Below are positions 57,203-64,000 of a DNA stretch of 64,000 nt, piece by piece. The translations under genes and the position numbers were made by a program. Source of the stretch: Streptosporangium subroseum (GTDB taxonomy: Bacteria > Actinomycetota > Actinomycetes > Streptosporangiales > Streptosporangiaceae); the NCBI RefSeq assembly GCF_900188345.1, contig NZ_FZOD01000016.1, positions 1-64,000 of the forward strand, in the 5' to 3' direction. The notes under the pieces are model-generated. The model made no database searches and was not told the origin of the DNA. It saw only the letters and a program-made list of their open reading frames with translations. How positions within the stretch are numbered: position 1 is the stretch's first letter; each line of letters starts with the position of its first letter.

Positions 57203-57738
57203 TGTCCCTCCCCGAAGAGCCGGGCGGCGCCACCGATCGTGGCGCCGATCCGGCGTACTCCTGGCGACGGCCCGAACTCGTCCTGGCCCTGGTCGTCCTC
57301 GCGCTGGGCGCTTTCGTGATCGTGGGCACCGCGGACGTCACCGCGGCGGGCTCCACGTTCGGGCTGGGGCCCCGCTTCTTCCCGATCATCGTCGGCTCGG
57401 CGCTGCTGCTGATCGGGCTGTTCTACGTGCTCGACGTGGTCAGGGGCGGCCGTGGCGACCCCGAGCAGGCCGAGGACGCCGACACCGACGCGCCGGCGGA
57501 CTGGCGGACGGTCGTGCTGGTCAGCGTGATCTTCCTGGCCTTCGCCGGGCTGCTGGACCTGCTCGGCTGGATCATCGCGGGCGCGCTGCTCTTCTTCGGC
57601 CTGTCGGTGACGCTCGGCGCCGAACACCGGCTCCGCGCGGGCGTGGTCGCCGTCGTGCTGTCCACCCTCACCTACCTGGCCTTCGTCAAGGGCCTGGGCG
57701 TGACGCTGCCCGCCGGGCTGCTCTCCGGGGTGATCTAG
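57202..57738 (+). CDS. tctB: tripartite tricarboxylate transporter small membrane subunit TctB
   Basis: 178 residues with four membrane helices (LVLALVVLALGAFVIVGT, FFPIIVGSALLLIGLFYVLD, TVVLVSVIFLAFAGLLDLLG, AGVVAVVLSTLTYLAFV). GLGPRFFPIIVG is the TctB landmark. Start ATG overlaps the tctC stop, and its TAG stop directly abuts the tctA ATG. Confidence 0.93.
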   Translation: MSLPEEPGGATDRGADPAYSWRRPELVLALVVLALGAFVIVGTADVTAAGSTFGLGPRFFPIIVGSALLLIGLFYVLDVVRGGRGDPEQAEDADTDAPADWRTVVLVSVIFLAFAGLLDLLGWIIAGALLFFGLSVTLGAEHRLRAGVVAVVLSTLTYLAFVKGLGVTLPAGLLSGVI

Positions 57739-59235
57739 ATGGATTCGTTCCAGCTGTTGATGGAGGGGTTCGCGACCGCGCTGACCCCGATCAACCTGAT
57801 CTACGCCCTGATCGGCGTCACCCTCGGCACCCTGGTGGGCGTGCTGCCCGGCATCGGCCCGGCCATGACCGTGGCGCTGCTGCTGCCGATCACCTTCAGC
57901 GTCCCCCCGGCGAGTGCGTTCATCATGTTCGCCGGGATCTACTACGGAGGCATGTACGGCGGGTCGACCACCTCGATCCTGCTCAACACTCCCGGCGAGA
58001 GCTCCTCGATGATCACCGCGCTCGAGGGTAACAAGATGGCCAAGCGGGGCCGGGCCGCCCAGGCTCTCGCCACCGCCGCGATCGGCTCCTTCGTCGCGGG
58101 CACCATCGCCACCGGACTGCTCGTCGTCGCGGCGCCGCTGGTGGTGGACTTCGCGATCTCCTTCGGCCCCGAGGACTACTTCGCCCTGGCCATCCTGGCC
58201 TTCACGGCGGTCTCGTCCGTGCTGTCGCGTTCGGTCGTGCGCGGGCTGGCGTCCCTGGGGGTCGGCCTGGTCATCGGACTGATCGGCATCGACCAGCAAA
58301 CCGGGCAGGCACGGCTGACCATGGGGGTTCCCCAGCTGCTCGACGGCATCGACGTGGTGATCGTCGCGGTCGGCCTGTTCGCGCTGGGCGAGGTGCTCTA
58401 CGTCGCCTCCCGGCTACGGCACGGCGAGCCGGAGGTCGTCCCGGTCGGCCGGCCGTTCCTCGGCCGCTCCGACTGGTCCCGTTCCTGGCGGCCGTGGCTG
58501 CGCGGCACCGCGCTCGGCTTCCCGTTCGGGGCGCTGCCCGGCGGTGGCGCGGAGATCCCGACGTTCCTGTCCTACACGGTCGAGAAGAAGCTGGCCCGCG
58601 GGGTCACCCGCGAGGAGTTCGGCAAGGGCGCCATCGAGGGCGTCGCCGGTCCCGAGGCGGCCAACAACGCCTCGGCCGCGGGCACCCTCGTCCCGCTGCT
58701 CACCCTGGGCCTGCCCACCTCCGCGACGGCCGCGATCCTGCTCGCCGCCTTCCAGCAGTACGGACTGCAGCCGGGACCCCAGCTGTTCGACCACAACCCG
58801 GCGCTGGTCTGGGGCATGATCGCCTCGCTGTTCATCGGCAACACCATGCTGCTGGTGCTCAACCTGCCGCTCGCCCCCCTCTGGGCCCGGGTGCTGCACA
58901 TCCCCCGTCCGTATCTCTACTCCGGGATCGTGCTGTTCGCCGCGCTCGGCGTCTACGCGCTGAACTCCTCCTGGGTGGACATGGTCATCCTCTATGTCCT
59001 GGGCGTGCTCGGCTTCGCGATGCGCCGCTTCGGCCTGCCCATCGCCCCGGCCGTGATCGGCCTGATCCTGGGGCCGATGGCCGAGGTCCAGCTCCGCCGG
59101 GCCCTGGCCATCGGTGCGGGCGACGTGACGGTCCTGGTCAGGAGCCCGATGGCCGCGGTGCTGCTGGCGGTGGCGCTCCTCGCGCTGTTCGCGCCTCTCA
59201 TCAGGAAGCTGGCCGCCCGCCGCATCACCGGCTGA
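57739..59235 (+). CDS. tctA: tripartite tricarboxylate transporter large membrane subunit TctA
   Basis: 498 residues with about 11-12 helices. GTLVGVLPGIGPAMTVALLL, MYGGSTTSILLNTPGESSSM, PFGALPGGGAEIPTFLSYTVEKKL and GPEAANNASAAGTLVPLLTLGLP are TctA signatures. It forms the translocation pathway energised by an ion gradient. A strong terminator follows. Confidence 0.95.
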   Translation: MDSFQLLMEGFATALTPINLIYALIGVTLGTLVGVLPGIGPAMTVALLLPITFSVPPASAFIMFAGIYYGGMYGGSTTSILLNTPGESSSMITALEGNKMAKRGRAAQALATAAIGSFVAGTIATGLLVVAAPLVVDFAISFGPEDYFALAILAFTAVSSVLSRSVVRGLASLGVGLVIGLIGIDQQTGQARLTMGVPQLLDGIDVVIVAVGLFALGEVLYVASRLRHGEPEVVPVGRPFLGRSDWSRSWRPWLRGTALGFPFGALPGGGAEIPTFLSYTVEKKLARGVTREEFGKGAIEGVAGPEAANNASAAGTLVPLLTLGLPTSATAAILLAAFQQYGLQPGPQLFDHNPALVWGMIASLFIGNTMLLVLNLPLAPLWARVLHIPRPYLYSGIVLFAALGVYALNSSWVDMVILYVLGVLGFAMRRFGLPIAPAVIGLILGPMAEVQLRRALAIGAGDVTVLVRSPMAAVLLAVALLALFAPLIRKLAARRITG

Positions 59236-59251
59236 CGCCGGGCCCATCACG

Positions 59252-59289
59252 CGAAACGCTCGGCTGGGGCATCCCAGCCGAGCGTTTCG
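59252..59289. terminator. 17-bp hairpin between convergent tctA and gatB
   Basis: CGAAACGCTCGGCTGGG pairs exactly with CCCAGCCGAGCGTTTCG around GCAT. Confidence 0.88.
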
Positions 59290-59309
59290 ATCAAACCAGC
59301 CGGAGTGAG

Positions 59310-60815
59310 TTACTCGGAGACGCCGAGCTTCTCCAGCAGCAGCTCCCGGGCCCGGCCCGCGTCGGCCTTGCCGCGGCTGGCCTTCATGACGCCGCCGACC
59401 AGGGCGCCGACAGCGGCGATCTTGCCGCTGCGCACCTTCTCGGCCGCGTCGGCGTTGCCCGCCAGGACCTGGTCGATGATCGCCAGCAGCTCGCCCTCGT
59501 CGTTGACGATCTGCAGACCGCGAGCGGCCACCACCTCGTCCGGGGAGCCCTCGCCGTTCAGCACGCCCTCCAGCACCTGCCGGGCCAGCTTGTCGTTCAG
59601 CGCTCCCCCGGCGACCATCGCGCACACCCTGGCGATCTGGTCCGGGGTGATCAGCAGCTCGCTGAGCGGGATACCGGCCTCGTTGGCGCGGCGGGACAGC
59701 TCGCCCATCCACCACTTGCGGGCGTCCGCGGGCGGGGCTCCGGCGGCGACCGTCGCCTCGACCAGGCCGATGGCGTCGTTGTTGTGCATCGCCTCCATGT
59801 CCAGGTCGGACACGCCCCACTCCTGCTGGAGCCGCTTGCGCCTCAGGCGCGGCAGCTCGGGCATCGCGGCCTTGAGCTCGGCCACCCACGCGACGTCGGG
59901 GGCGATCGGCACCAGGTCGGGCTCGGGGAAGTAGCGGTAGTCCTGCGCCTCCTCCTTGGACCGGCCCGAGGTGGTGGTGCCCGTGTTCTCGTGGAAGTGG
60001 CGGGTCTCCTGGATGATCCGGCCGCCGTCGGCCAGGATCGCGGCCTGACGCTCGATCTCGCTGTGGACCGCGCGCTCGACGCTGCGCAGCGAGTTCACGT
60101 TCTTGGTCTCGGTGCGGGTGCCCCACTCCGAGGAGCCGCGCGGCATGAGGGAGACGTTCACGTCGCTGCGCATGGAGCCCTCCTCCATACGCACGTCGGA
60201 AACGTTGAGCGTGCGCAGAACCTCGCGCAGCTCGGTGACGTAGGCGCGGGCGACCTCGGGGGCGAGCCTGTCGGTCCCCGGGATCGGCTTGGTGACGATC
60301 TCCACCAGCGGGATGCCCGCGCGGTTGTAGTCGACGATCGAGTAGTCGGCTCCCTGGATGCGGCCGGTGGCGCCGCCCACGTGGGTGGACTTGCCGGTGT
60401 CCTCCTCCAGGTGGACGCGCTCGATCTCGATCCTCACGGTTTTGCCGTTCACCTCGACGTCGAGGTAGCCGTCGAAGCAGAGCGGCTCGTCGTACTGGCT
60501 GATCTGGTAGTTCTTCGGCATATCCGGATAGAAGTAGTTCTTCCGGGCGAAGCGGCACCATTCAGCGATCGAACAGTTCAGGGCCAGGCCGATGCGGATC
60601 GTCGACTCGATCGCCTTGACGTTGGCCGTCGGCAGCCCTCCGGGGAGCGCCAGGCAGACCGGGCAGACGTTGGTGTTCGGCGGCGCGCCGAACTCGGCCT
60701 GGCAGCCGCAGAACATCTTCGACGCCGTACCCAGCTCGACGTGCGTCTCCAGCCCCAGCACCGGCTCGAAGCGCTCCAGCGCCTCGTCGTACGGCATCAC
60801 CGTGTCAGTGCTCAC
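59310..60815 (-). CDS. gatB: Asp-tRNA(Asn)/Glu-tRNA(Gln) amidotransferase subunit B
   Basis: 501 residues. The cradle domain starts ERFEPVLGLETHVELGTASKMF, and zinc cysteines lie in MFCGCQAEFG and NVCPVCLALPG. Further GatB markers are FYPDMPKNYQISQYDEPL, DYNRAGIPLVEIVT and the C-terminal YqeY-like tail domain (LLEKLGVSE end). GatCAB amidates Glu-tRNA(Gln) and Asp-tRNA(Asn). A GTG start at 60815 is likely; ATG at 60797 is in frame. It is separated from gatA by two unrelated genes. Confidence 0.97.
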   Translation of the reverse strand: MSTDTVMPYDEALERFEPVLGLETHVELGTASKMFCGCQAEFGAPPNTNVCPVCLALPGGLPTANVKAIESTIRIGLALNCSIAEWCRFARKNYFYPDMPKNYQISQYDEPLCFDGYLDVEVNGKTVRIEIERVHLEEDTGKSTHVGGATGRIQGADYSIVDYNRAGIPLVEIVTKPIPGTDRLAPEVARAYVTELREVLRTLNVSDVRMEEGSMRSDVNVSLMPRGSSEWGTRTETKNVNSLRSVERAVHSEIERQAAILADGGRIIQETRHFHENTGTTTSGRSKEEAQDYRYFPEPDLVPIAPDVAWVAELKAAMPELPRLRRKRLQQEWGVSDLDMEAMHNNDAIGLVEATVAAGAPPADARKWWMGELSRRANEAGIPLSELLITPDQIARVCAMVAGGALNDKLARQVLEGVLNGEGSPDEVVAARGLQIVNDEGELLAIIDQVLAGNADAAEKVRSGKIAAVGALVGGVMKASRGKADAGRARELLLEKLGVSE

Positions 60816-60830
60816 TGTCGTTCACCACTC

Positions 60831-60863
60831 CTCTTTCGCGACTCTTTCGCGACTCTTTCGCTA
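60831..60863. repeat. three tandem 11-base repeats
   Basis: CTCTTTCGCGA, CTCTTTCGCGA and CTCTTTCGCTA are adjacent at 60831-60863, in the 108-base gap between gatB and the DUF4276 gene. Confidence 0.85.
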
Positions 60864-60923
60864 TGCGGAGTGCTCGTTCGTCGCACGCCACTACATTCAC
60901 TCGTCGGATTTTCCTTGGAACTC

Positions 60924-61502
60924 TCATAAGTAGCCGAGCCCCTTCAATGCGTTCCTCGTCTCGGCGACCCAGTCCGCGTACGCGGGCACCTGGGCCAGGA
61001 CGGCGAGGTCGATGTTGCGTCCTATGTATTCGAAGTAGTCGCGGATCGGCTTGCCCCGGCGGGGGACGGTCGCGGCCAGGAGACCGACCGGGTCCACGAT
61101 CCTCTCGACGTCGCGGGGCCGTACGGGCAGCCCACTGACGTCGCTGCCCTCCAGCCCCGCCCACACGGCGGGATCGGCGAGCATCCAAGCCTCGGTCTCA
61201 CCGAGTCCGATCACCGGCACCAGGTAGTGCGAGTGGTAGCGGACCCCGTCGGCCTTGCCACCGGCCTTGCCCCGGTCCCTCTCGTCGTCGTGCGTGAAGA
61301 GCAGATGGCAGTCGGCGGCGAGCTCCTCCAGCGCCGTGACCATGTGCTCCCGGTCGCAGGAGACGACCTCCGTCGCCTCGACGTCGACCGCGTGCGGCGA
61401 CATCCAGGCGAGCTCACGCAGCTGCCGGGAGATCACGATGCCGAGAAAGCCCTCGTCGGCCTCCCCCTCGGCGACCAGCCCCGCCACCAGAGGCCGGCTC
61501 AT
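60924..61502 (-). CDS. DUF4276 family protein (Toprim-like putative nuclease)
   Basis: 192 residues. VAEGEADEGFL (E12) and the acidic LLFTHDDERDRG (D72, D73, D76) have the spacing of a Toprim Glu and DxD pair. LGETEAWMLADP is the DUF4276 hallmark. The ATG overlaps the stop of the upstream AAA gene (ATGA), so the two proteins are co-translated, as in other ATPase-Toprim pairs such as OLD-like and PARIS systems. Function in defence is inferred. Confidence 0.8.
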   Translation of the reverse strand: MSRPLVAGLVAEGEADEGFLGIVISRQLRELAWMSPHAVDVEATEVVSCDREHMVTALEELAADCHLLFTHDDERDRGKAGGKADGVRYHSHYLVPVIGLGETEAWMLADPAVWAGLEGSDVSGLPVRPRDVERIVDPVGLLAATVPRRGKPIRDYFEYIGRNIDLAVLAQVPAYADWVAETRNALKGLGYL

Positions 61503-62587
61503 GCCGCCGCGCCCAGGTATTTGCGGACCTGCCTGGGCGAGACGAACGTGCCCGGCTCGCCGTCCGGCTGGATCTGTTTGGCCACGGTCACCCGCGATAC
61601 CCGGTCGTTGTCGGGGTCGACACGGACCACGGCGTCCAGGAAGGTCAGCGCGTCCGGCTCGGTCCGGTAGATCTCGGCGACCACCACCGGGGAGTGGCTG
61701 GTGAAGATCACCTGCCGGAACGGCTCCCTGCTGCCCGGCGCGGTGACCCGCTGCCGAATCCGCCGGAGCAGCTCACCGAGACGGCTCGGATGCACGCCGT
61801 TCTCGATGTCCTCCACCATCAGCGTACCCGGATGGTCGGGGTCGTGCAGAGCCGTGAGCAGGCCGAGGACCCGCAGGATCCCGTCTGACAGCAGCGCGGC
61901 CGGCACCGTTCCCTGACCGTCGACGACGACGTCGAAGGAGCACTCCTCGCGATCGACGCGAGGAATCAGCGCGACCACGTCGGGAACCACCCCGGCGAGG
62001 TCGACCGTGAGATCGGTCAGCGCCGCCGATCGTGCCATCCGCCCGAGCACCGCGGCGAGGTTCGCGCCGTCGGCCGCGAGGGGCCCGGCGTCCGCCGAGG
62101 AGCACCGGCGGCGCATGGCCCGCGGCGAGGGGACATAACGGCGCCACGACTGGACCGTACGGCGAGGCGTGTTCTCCGGCTCCGGATCCTCGACCATGTG
62201 ACCCAGCAGCTCCTCCGGGATCTGACGGGCCACGTGGCTGACGACGGTCCCGCTGGACCTGGGGATCCTGAGCACCATCTCCGCGCCCACGTCGAACCGG
62301 ATCGGCAGCAACGCGCCGGGCTCCGGGGCGACCAGGGCCTCCACCGAGACGGCGAACCCGCCGATCGCGGTTCCCTGCGCGACCCGGTGGAACTGCTCGC
62401 CCGGCAGACCCCTGGCGGCGTCGAGCAGCCCGCCGGAACCCGCGACCTCGTCCGCGACGAACCCGACGGCGTCGAACAGGTTCGACTTGCCGCTTGCGTT
62501 GGGACCGACCAGCGCGAGGAAGGGCGGCACATCGAGATCGAAGTTCAAGAAGGACTTGAACCCGTCGATCTCGATCCGAGTGATCAT
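61499..62587 (-). CDS. AAA_21-type ATPase (RecF/SMC/OLD-like)
   Basis: 362 residues. IEIDGFKSFLNFDLDVPP opens as in RecF/OLD proteins. Walker A is GPNASGKS at 28-35, the ABC-type signature is SDGILRVL near 234, Walker B is MVEDIENGVHP at about 257-267, and the switch His is in FTSHSP (H298). The length is close to AAA_21 partners of DUF4276 or RloB-type effectors. It begins 49 bases after the gatA stop, in the same direction, and overlaps the DUF4276 gene. Confidence 0.9.
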   Translation of the reverse strand: MITRIEIDGFKSFLNFDLDVPPFLALVGPNASGKSNLFDAVGFVADEVAGSGGLLDAARGLPGEQFHRVAQGTAIGGFAVSVEALVAPEPGALLPIRFDVGAEMVLRIPRSSGTVVSHVARQIPEELLGHMVEDPEPENTPRRTVQSWRRYVPSPRAMRRRCSSADAGPLAADGANLAAVLGRMARSAALTDLTVDLAGVVPDVVALIPRVDREECSFDVVVDGQGTVPAALLSDGILRVLGLLTALHDPDHPGTLMVEDIENGVHPSRLGELLRRIRQRVTAPGSREPFRQVIFTSHSPVVVAEIYRTEPDALTFLDAVVRVDPDNDRVSRVTVAKQIQPDGEPGTFVSPRQVRKYLGAAA

Positions 62588-62636
62588 GCCGCCGCTCTCC
62601 CTCTCACCTGTCGCCTCCGTCTCCTCGAAAAGGTTT

Positions 62637-64000
62637 CTACAGCGCCGGGGCCTTGGACAGCAGGCTTCCGCCCCAACGGGCCTCGAGAGCCTTCTCCACG
62701 GCCGCGCCGACCCGGTAACAGCGGTCGTCGCCGAGCACCGGGGCCATGATCTGCAGACCGACCGGCAGCCCGTCCTCGTCCGCCAGGCCGCACGGCACGG
62801 AGATGGCCGCGTTGCCCGCCAGGTTGGCCGGGATGGTGCACAGGTCCGCGAGGTACATCGCCAGCGGGTCGTCGGCGCGCTCGCCGATCGCGAACGCCGT
62901 GGTCGGCGTGGTCGGCGAGATGAGCACGTCCACCTGCTGGAACGCCGCCTCGAAGTCGCGCGCGATGAGCGTGCGGACCTTCTGCGCCTGGCCGTAGTAG
63001 GCGTCGTAGTAGCCGCTGGACAGCGCGTACGTGCCGAGGATGATGCGCCGCTTGACCTCGGGGCCGAAGCCCTGGGCGCGGGTCAGCGCCATGACCTCCT
63101 CGGCGCTCCGTGTGCCGTCGTCGCCGACGCGCAGGCCGTACCGCATGGCGTCGAACCGGGCCAGGTTGGACGAGCACTCCGACGGGGCGATCAGGTAGTA
63201 CGCCGGGAGCGCGACGTCGAACGACGGGCAGGAGACCTCGAAGACCTTGGCGCCCATCGACTCCAGCAGCTCCACGGTCTCGTGGAAGCGGGCGAGCACG
63301 CCGGGCTGGTATCCGTCGCCGCCGAACTCCTTGACCACGCCGATGCGCAGCCCCGCCACGTCGGCGTTGCGCGCCGCCTCGACCACGGAGGGCACCGGGG
63401 CGTCGACGGAGGTGGAGTCCATGACGTCGTGGCCGGAGAACGCCTCGTGCAGCAGCGCGGCGTCCATCACGTTGCGGGCGAAGGGGCCCGGCGTGTCCAG
63501 GGAGCTCGCGAAGGCGATCACGCCGTAGCGGGACGAGCCGCCGTAGGTCGGCTTCATGCCCACGATGCCGGTGACCGCGGCGGGCTGGCGGATCGAGCCG
63601 CCGGTGTCGGTGCCGGTGGACAGCGGGGCCTCGTAGGCCGCGACCGCGGCGGACGAGCCACCCGAGGAGCCGCCGGGGATCCGCGAGAGGTCCCACGGGT
63701 TGTGCGTCGTGCCGTAGGCCGAGTTCTCGGTGGAGGAGCCCATCGCGAACTCGTCGAGGTTGGTCTTGCCGAGGATCACCAGACCGGCCTCGCGGAGGCG
63801 GCGGGTCACGGTCGCGTCGTACGGCGGGCGCCAGCCCTCAAGGATCTTCGATCCGGCCGTGGTCGGCATGTCCTTGGTAGTGAAGACGTCCTTGTGCGCG
63901 ATCGGCACACCGGCGAGCGGACCGAGGTCCTCCCCGGCGGCCCGGCGGGCGTCGACGACCCGCGCCTGCTCCAGCGTCGTCTCCGCGTCAACGTGCAGGA
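62637..64000 (-). CDS. gatA: Asp-tRNA(Asn)/Glu-tRNA(Gln) amidotransferase subunit A (5' end outside window)
   Basis: The frame is open to the window edge, so about the first 40-50 residues are missing. The amidase signature with the catalytic Ser cluster is RIPGGSSGGSSAAVAA; the catalytic Lys is in IAHKDVF, and DTGGSIRQPAAVTGIVGMKPTYG follows. GatA releases ammonia from glutamine for GatB. The C-terminal GLQIMAPVLGDD is typical. Confidence 0.96.
   Translation of the reverse strand, partial: LHVDAETTLEQARVVDARRAAGEDLGPLAGVPIAHKDVFTTKDMPTTAGSKILEGWRPPYDATVTRRLREAGLVILGKTNLDEFAMGSSTENSAYGTTHNPWDLSRIPGGSSGGSSAAVAAYEAPLSTGTDTGGSIRQPAAVTGIVGMKPTYGGSSRYGVIAFASSLDTPGPFARNVMDAALLHEAFSGHDVMDSTSVDAPVPSVVEAARNADVAGLRIGVVKEFGGDGYQPGVLARFHETVELLESMGAKVFEVSCPSFDVALPAYYLIAPSECSSNLARFDAMRYGLRVGDDGTRSAEEVMALTRAQGFGPEVKRRIILGTYALSSGYYDAYYGQAQKVRTLIARDFEAAFQQVDVLISPTTPTTAFAIGERADDPLAMYLADLCTIPANLAGNAAISVPCGLADEDGLPVGLQIMAPVLGDDRCYRVGAAVEKALEARWGGSLLSKAPAL

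Overview
The window is chromosomal DNA of a high-GC actinomycete, most likely a member of the Streptosporangiaceae (Streptosporangium/Nonomuraea type). This rests on the overall GC richness, frequent GTG and TTG starts, and the actinomycete gene order ilvB-ilvN-ilvC ... serA ... leuB-ilvE ... cimA ... gltX with gatB/gatA at one side. The family assignment is inference from gene content, not from a search.

Layout. 1-4.6 kb: tRNA-Glu(CTC) and tRNA-Gln(CTG), an M3 zinc metallopeptidase, gltX and a fumarylacetoacetase-fold gene. 4.9-7.8 kb: a tightly overlapping six-gene Asp23/Gls24 envelope cluster ending in AmaP. 7.9-11.1 kb: an MhuD-like haem monooxygenase relative, an HD hydrolase and a secreted heparinase-like protein. 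11.3-13.05 kb: cimA with a leader-peptide attenuator. 13.06-16 kb: an Abi_2/HEPN protein, a type I DNA methylase and a half-size specificity subunit, without a restriction subunit. 16.3-20.1 kb: O-methyltransferase, Uma2 protein, ilvE, leuB. 20.3-21.3 kb: a c-di-AMP (ydaO) riboswitch in front of a secreted NlpC/P60 hydrolase. 21.6-26.8 kb: a ROK-regulated xylose-type ABC importer with a ROK kinase. 27.5-30.7 kb: serA, an SseB-like gene and a membrane protein. 30.8-37.7 kb: a PadR-ABC ATPase-permease unit whose permease is duplicated, with a fossil of the lost second PadR/ATPase between the copies. 37.7-39.6 kb: DUF1707-FHA protein and a GPH-type symporter. 39.7-43.6 kb: a D-Ala-D-Ala carboxypeptidase and two tandem CAP-domain proteins separated by remnants of the carboxypeptidase 3' end. 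43.7-47.2 kb: ilvC, ilvN, ilvB and a second leader-peptide attenuator. 47.5-53.5 kb: a GGDEF-EAL protein, a 2-hydroxyacid dehydrogenase and a VanW protein. 53.7-59.2 kb: a CitA/CitB-type two-component system divergent from tctCBA. 59.3-64 kb: gatB, a DUF4276 (Toprim-like) protein, an AAA_21 ATPase and gatA (truncated by the window edge).

How the genes work together. Branched-chain amino-acid synthesis dominates (ilvBNC, ilvE, leuB, cimA). Both attenuated units carry branched-chain codons in short leader peptides (VLLII for cimA, ILVVL for ilvB) followed by a GC-rich hairpin and a terminator. gltX, the Glu/Gln tRNA genes and gatBA together fit the indirect route to Gln-tRNA. Cell-envelope functions recur: the Asp23 cluster, NlpC/P60, DacB, CAP, VanW and heparinase-like proteins.

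The two best candidates for little-described systems are the Abi/HEPN-HsdM-HsdS operon (13.06-15.99 kb) and the AAA_21 + DUF4276 pair inserted between gatA and gatB (60.9-62.6 kb). Both look like nuclease-based defence modules, but that function is inference. The tandem-duplication fossils at 33.4-33.56 kb and 42.48-42.58 kb are directly visible in the sequence.
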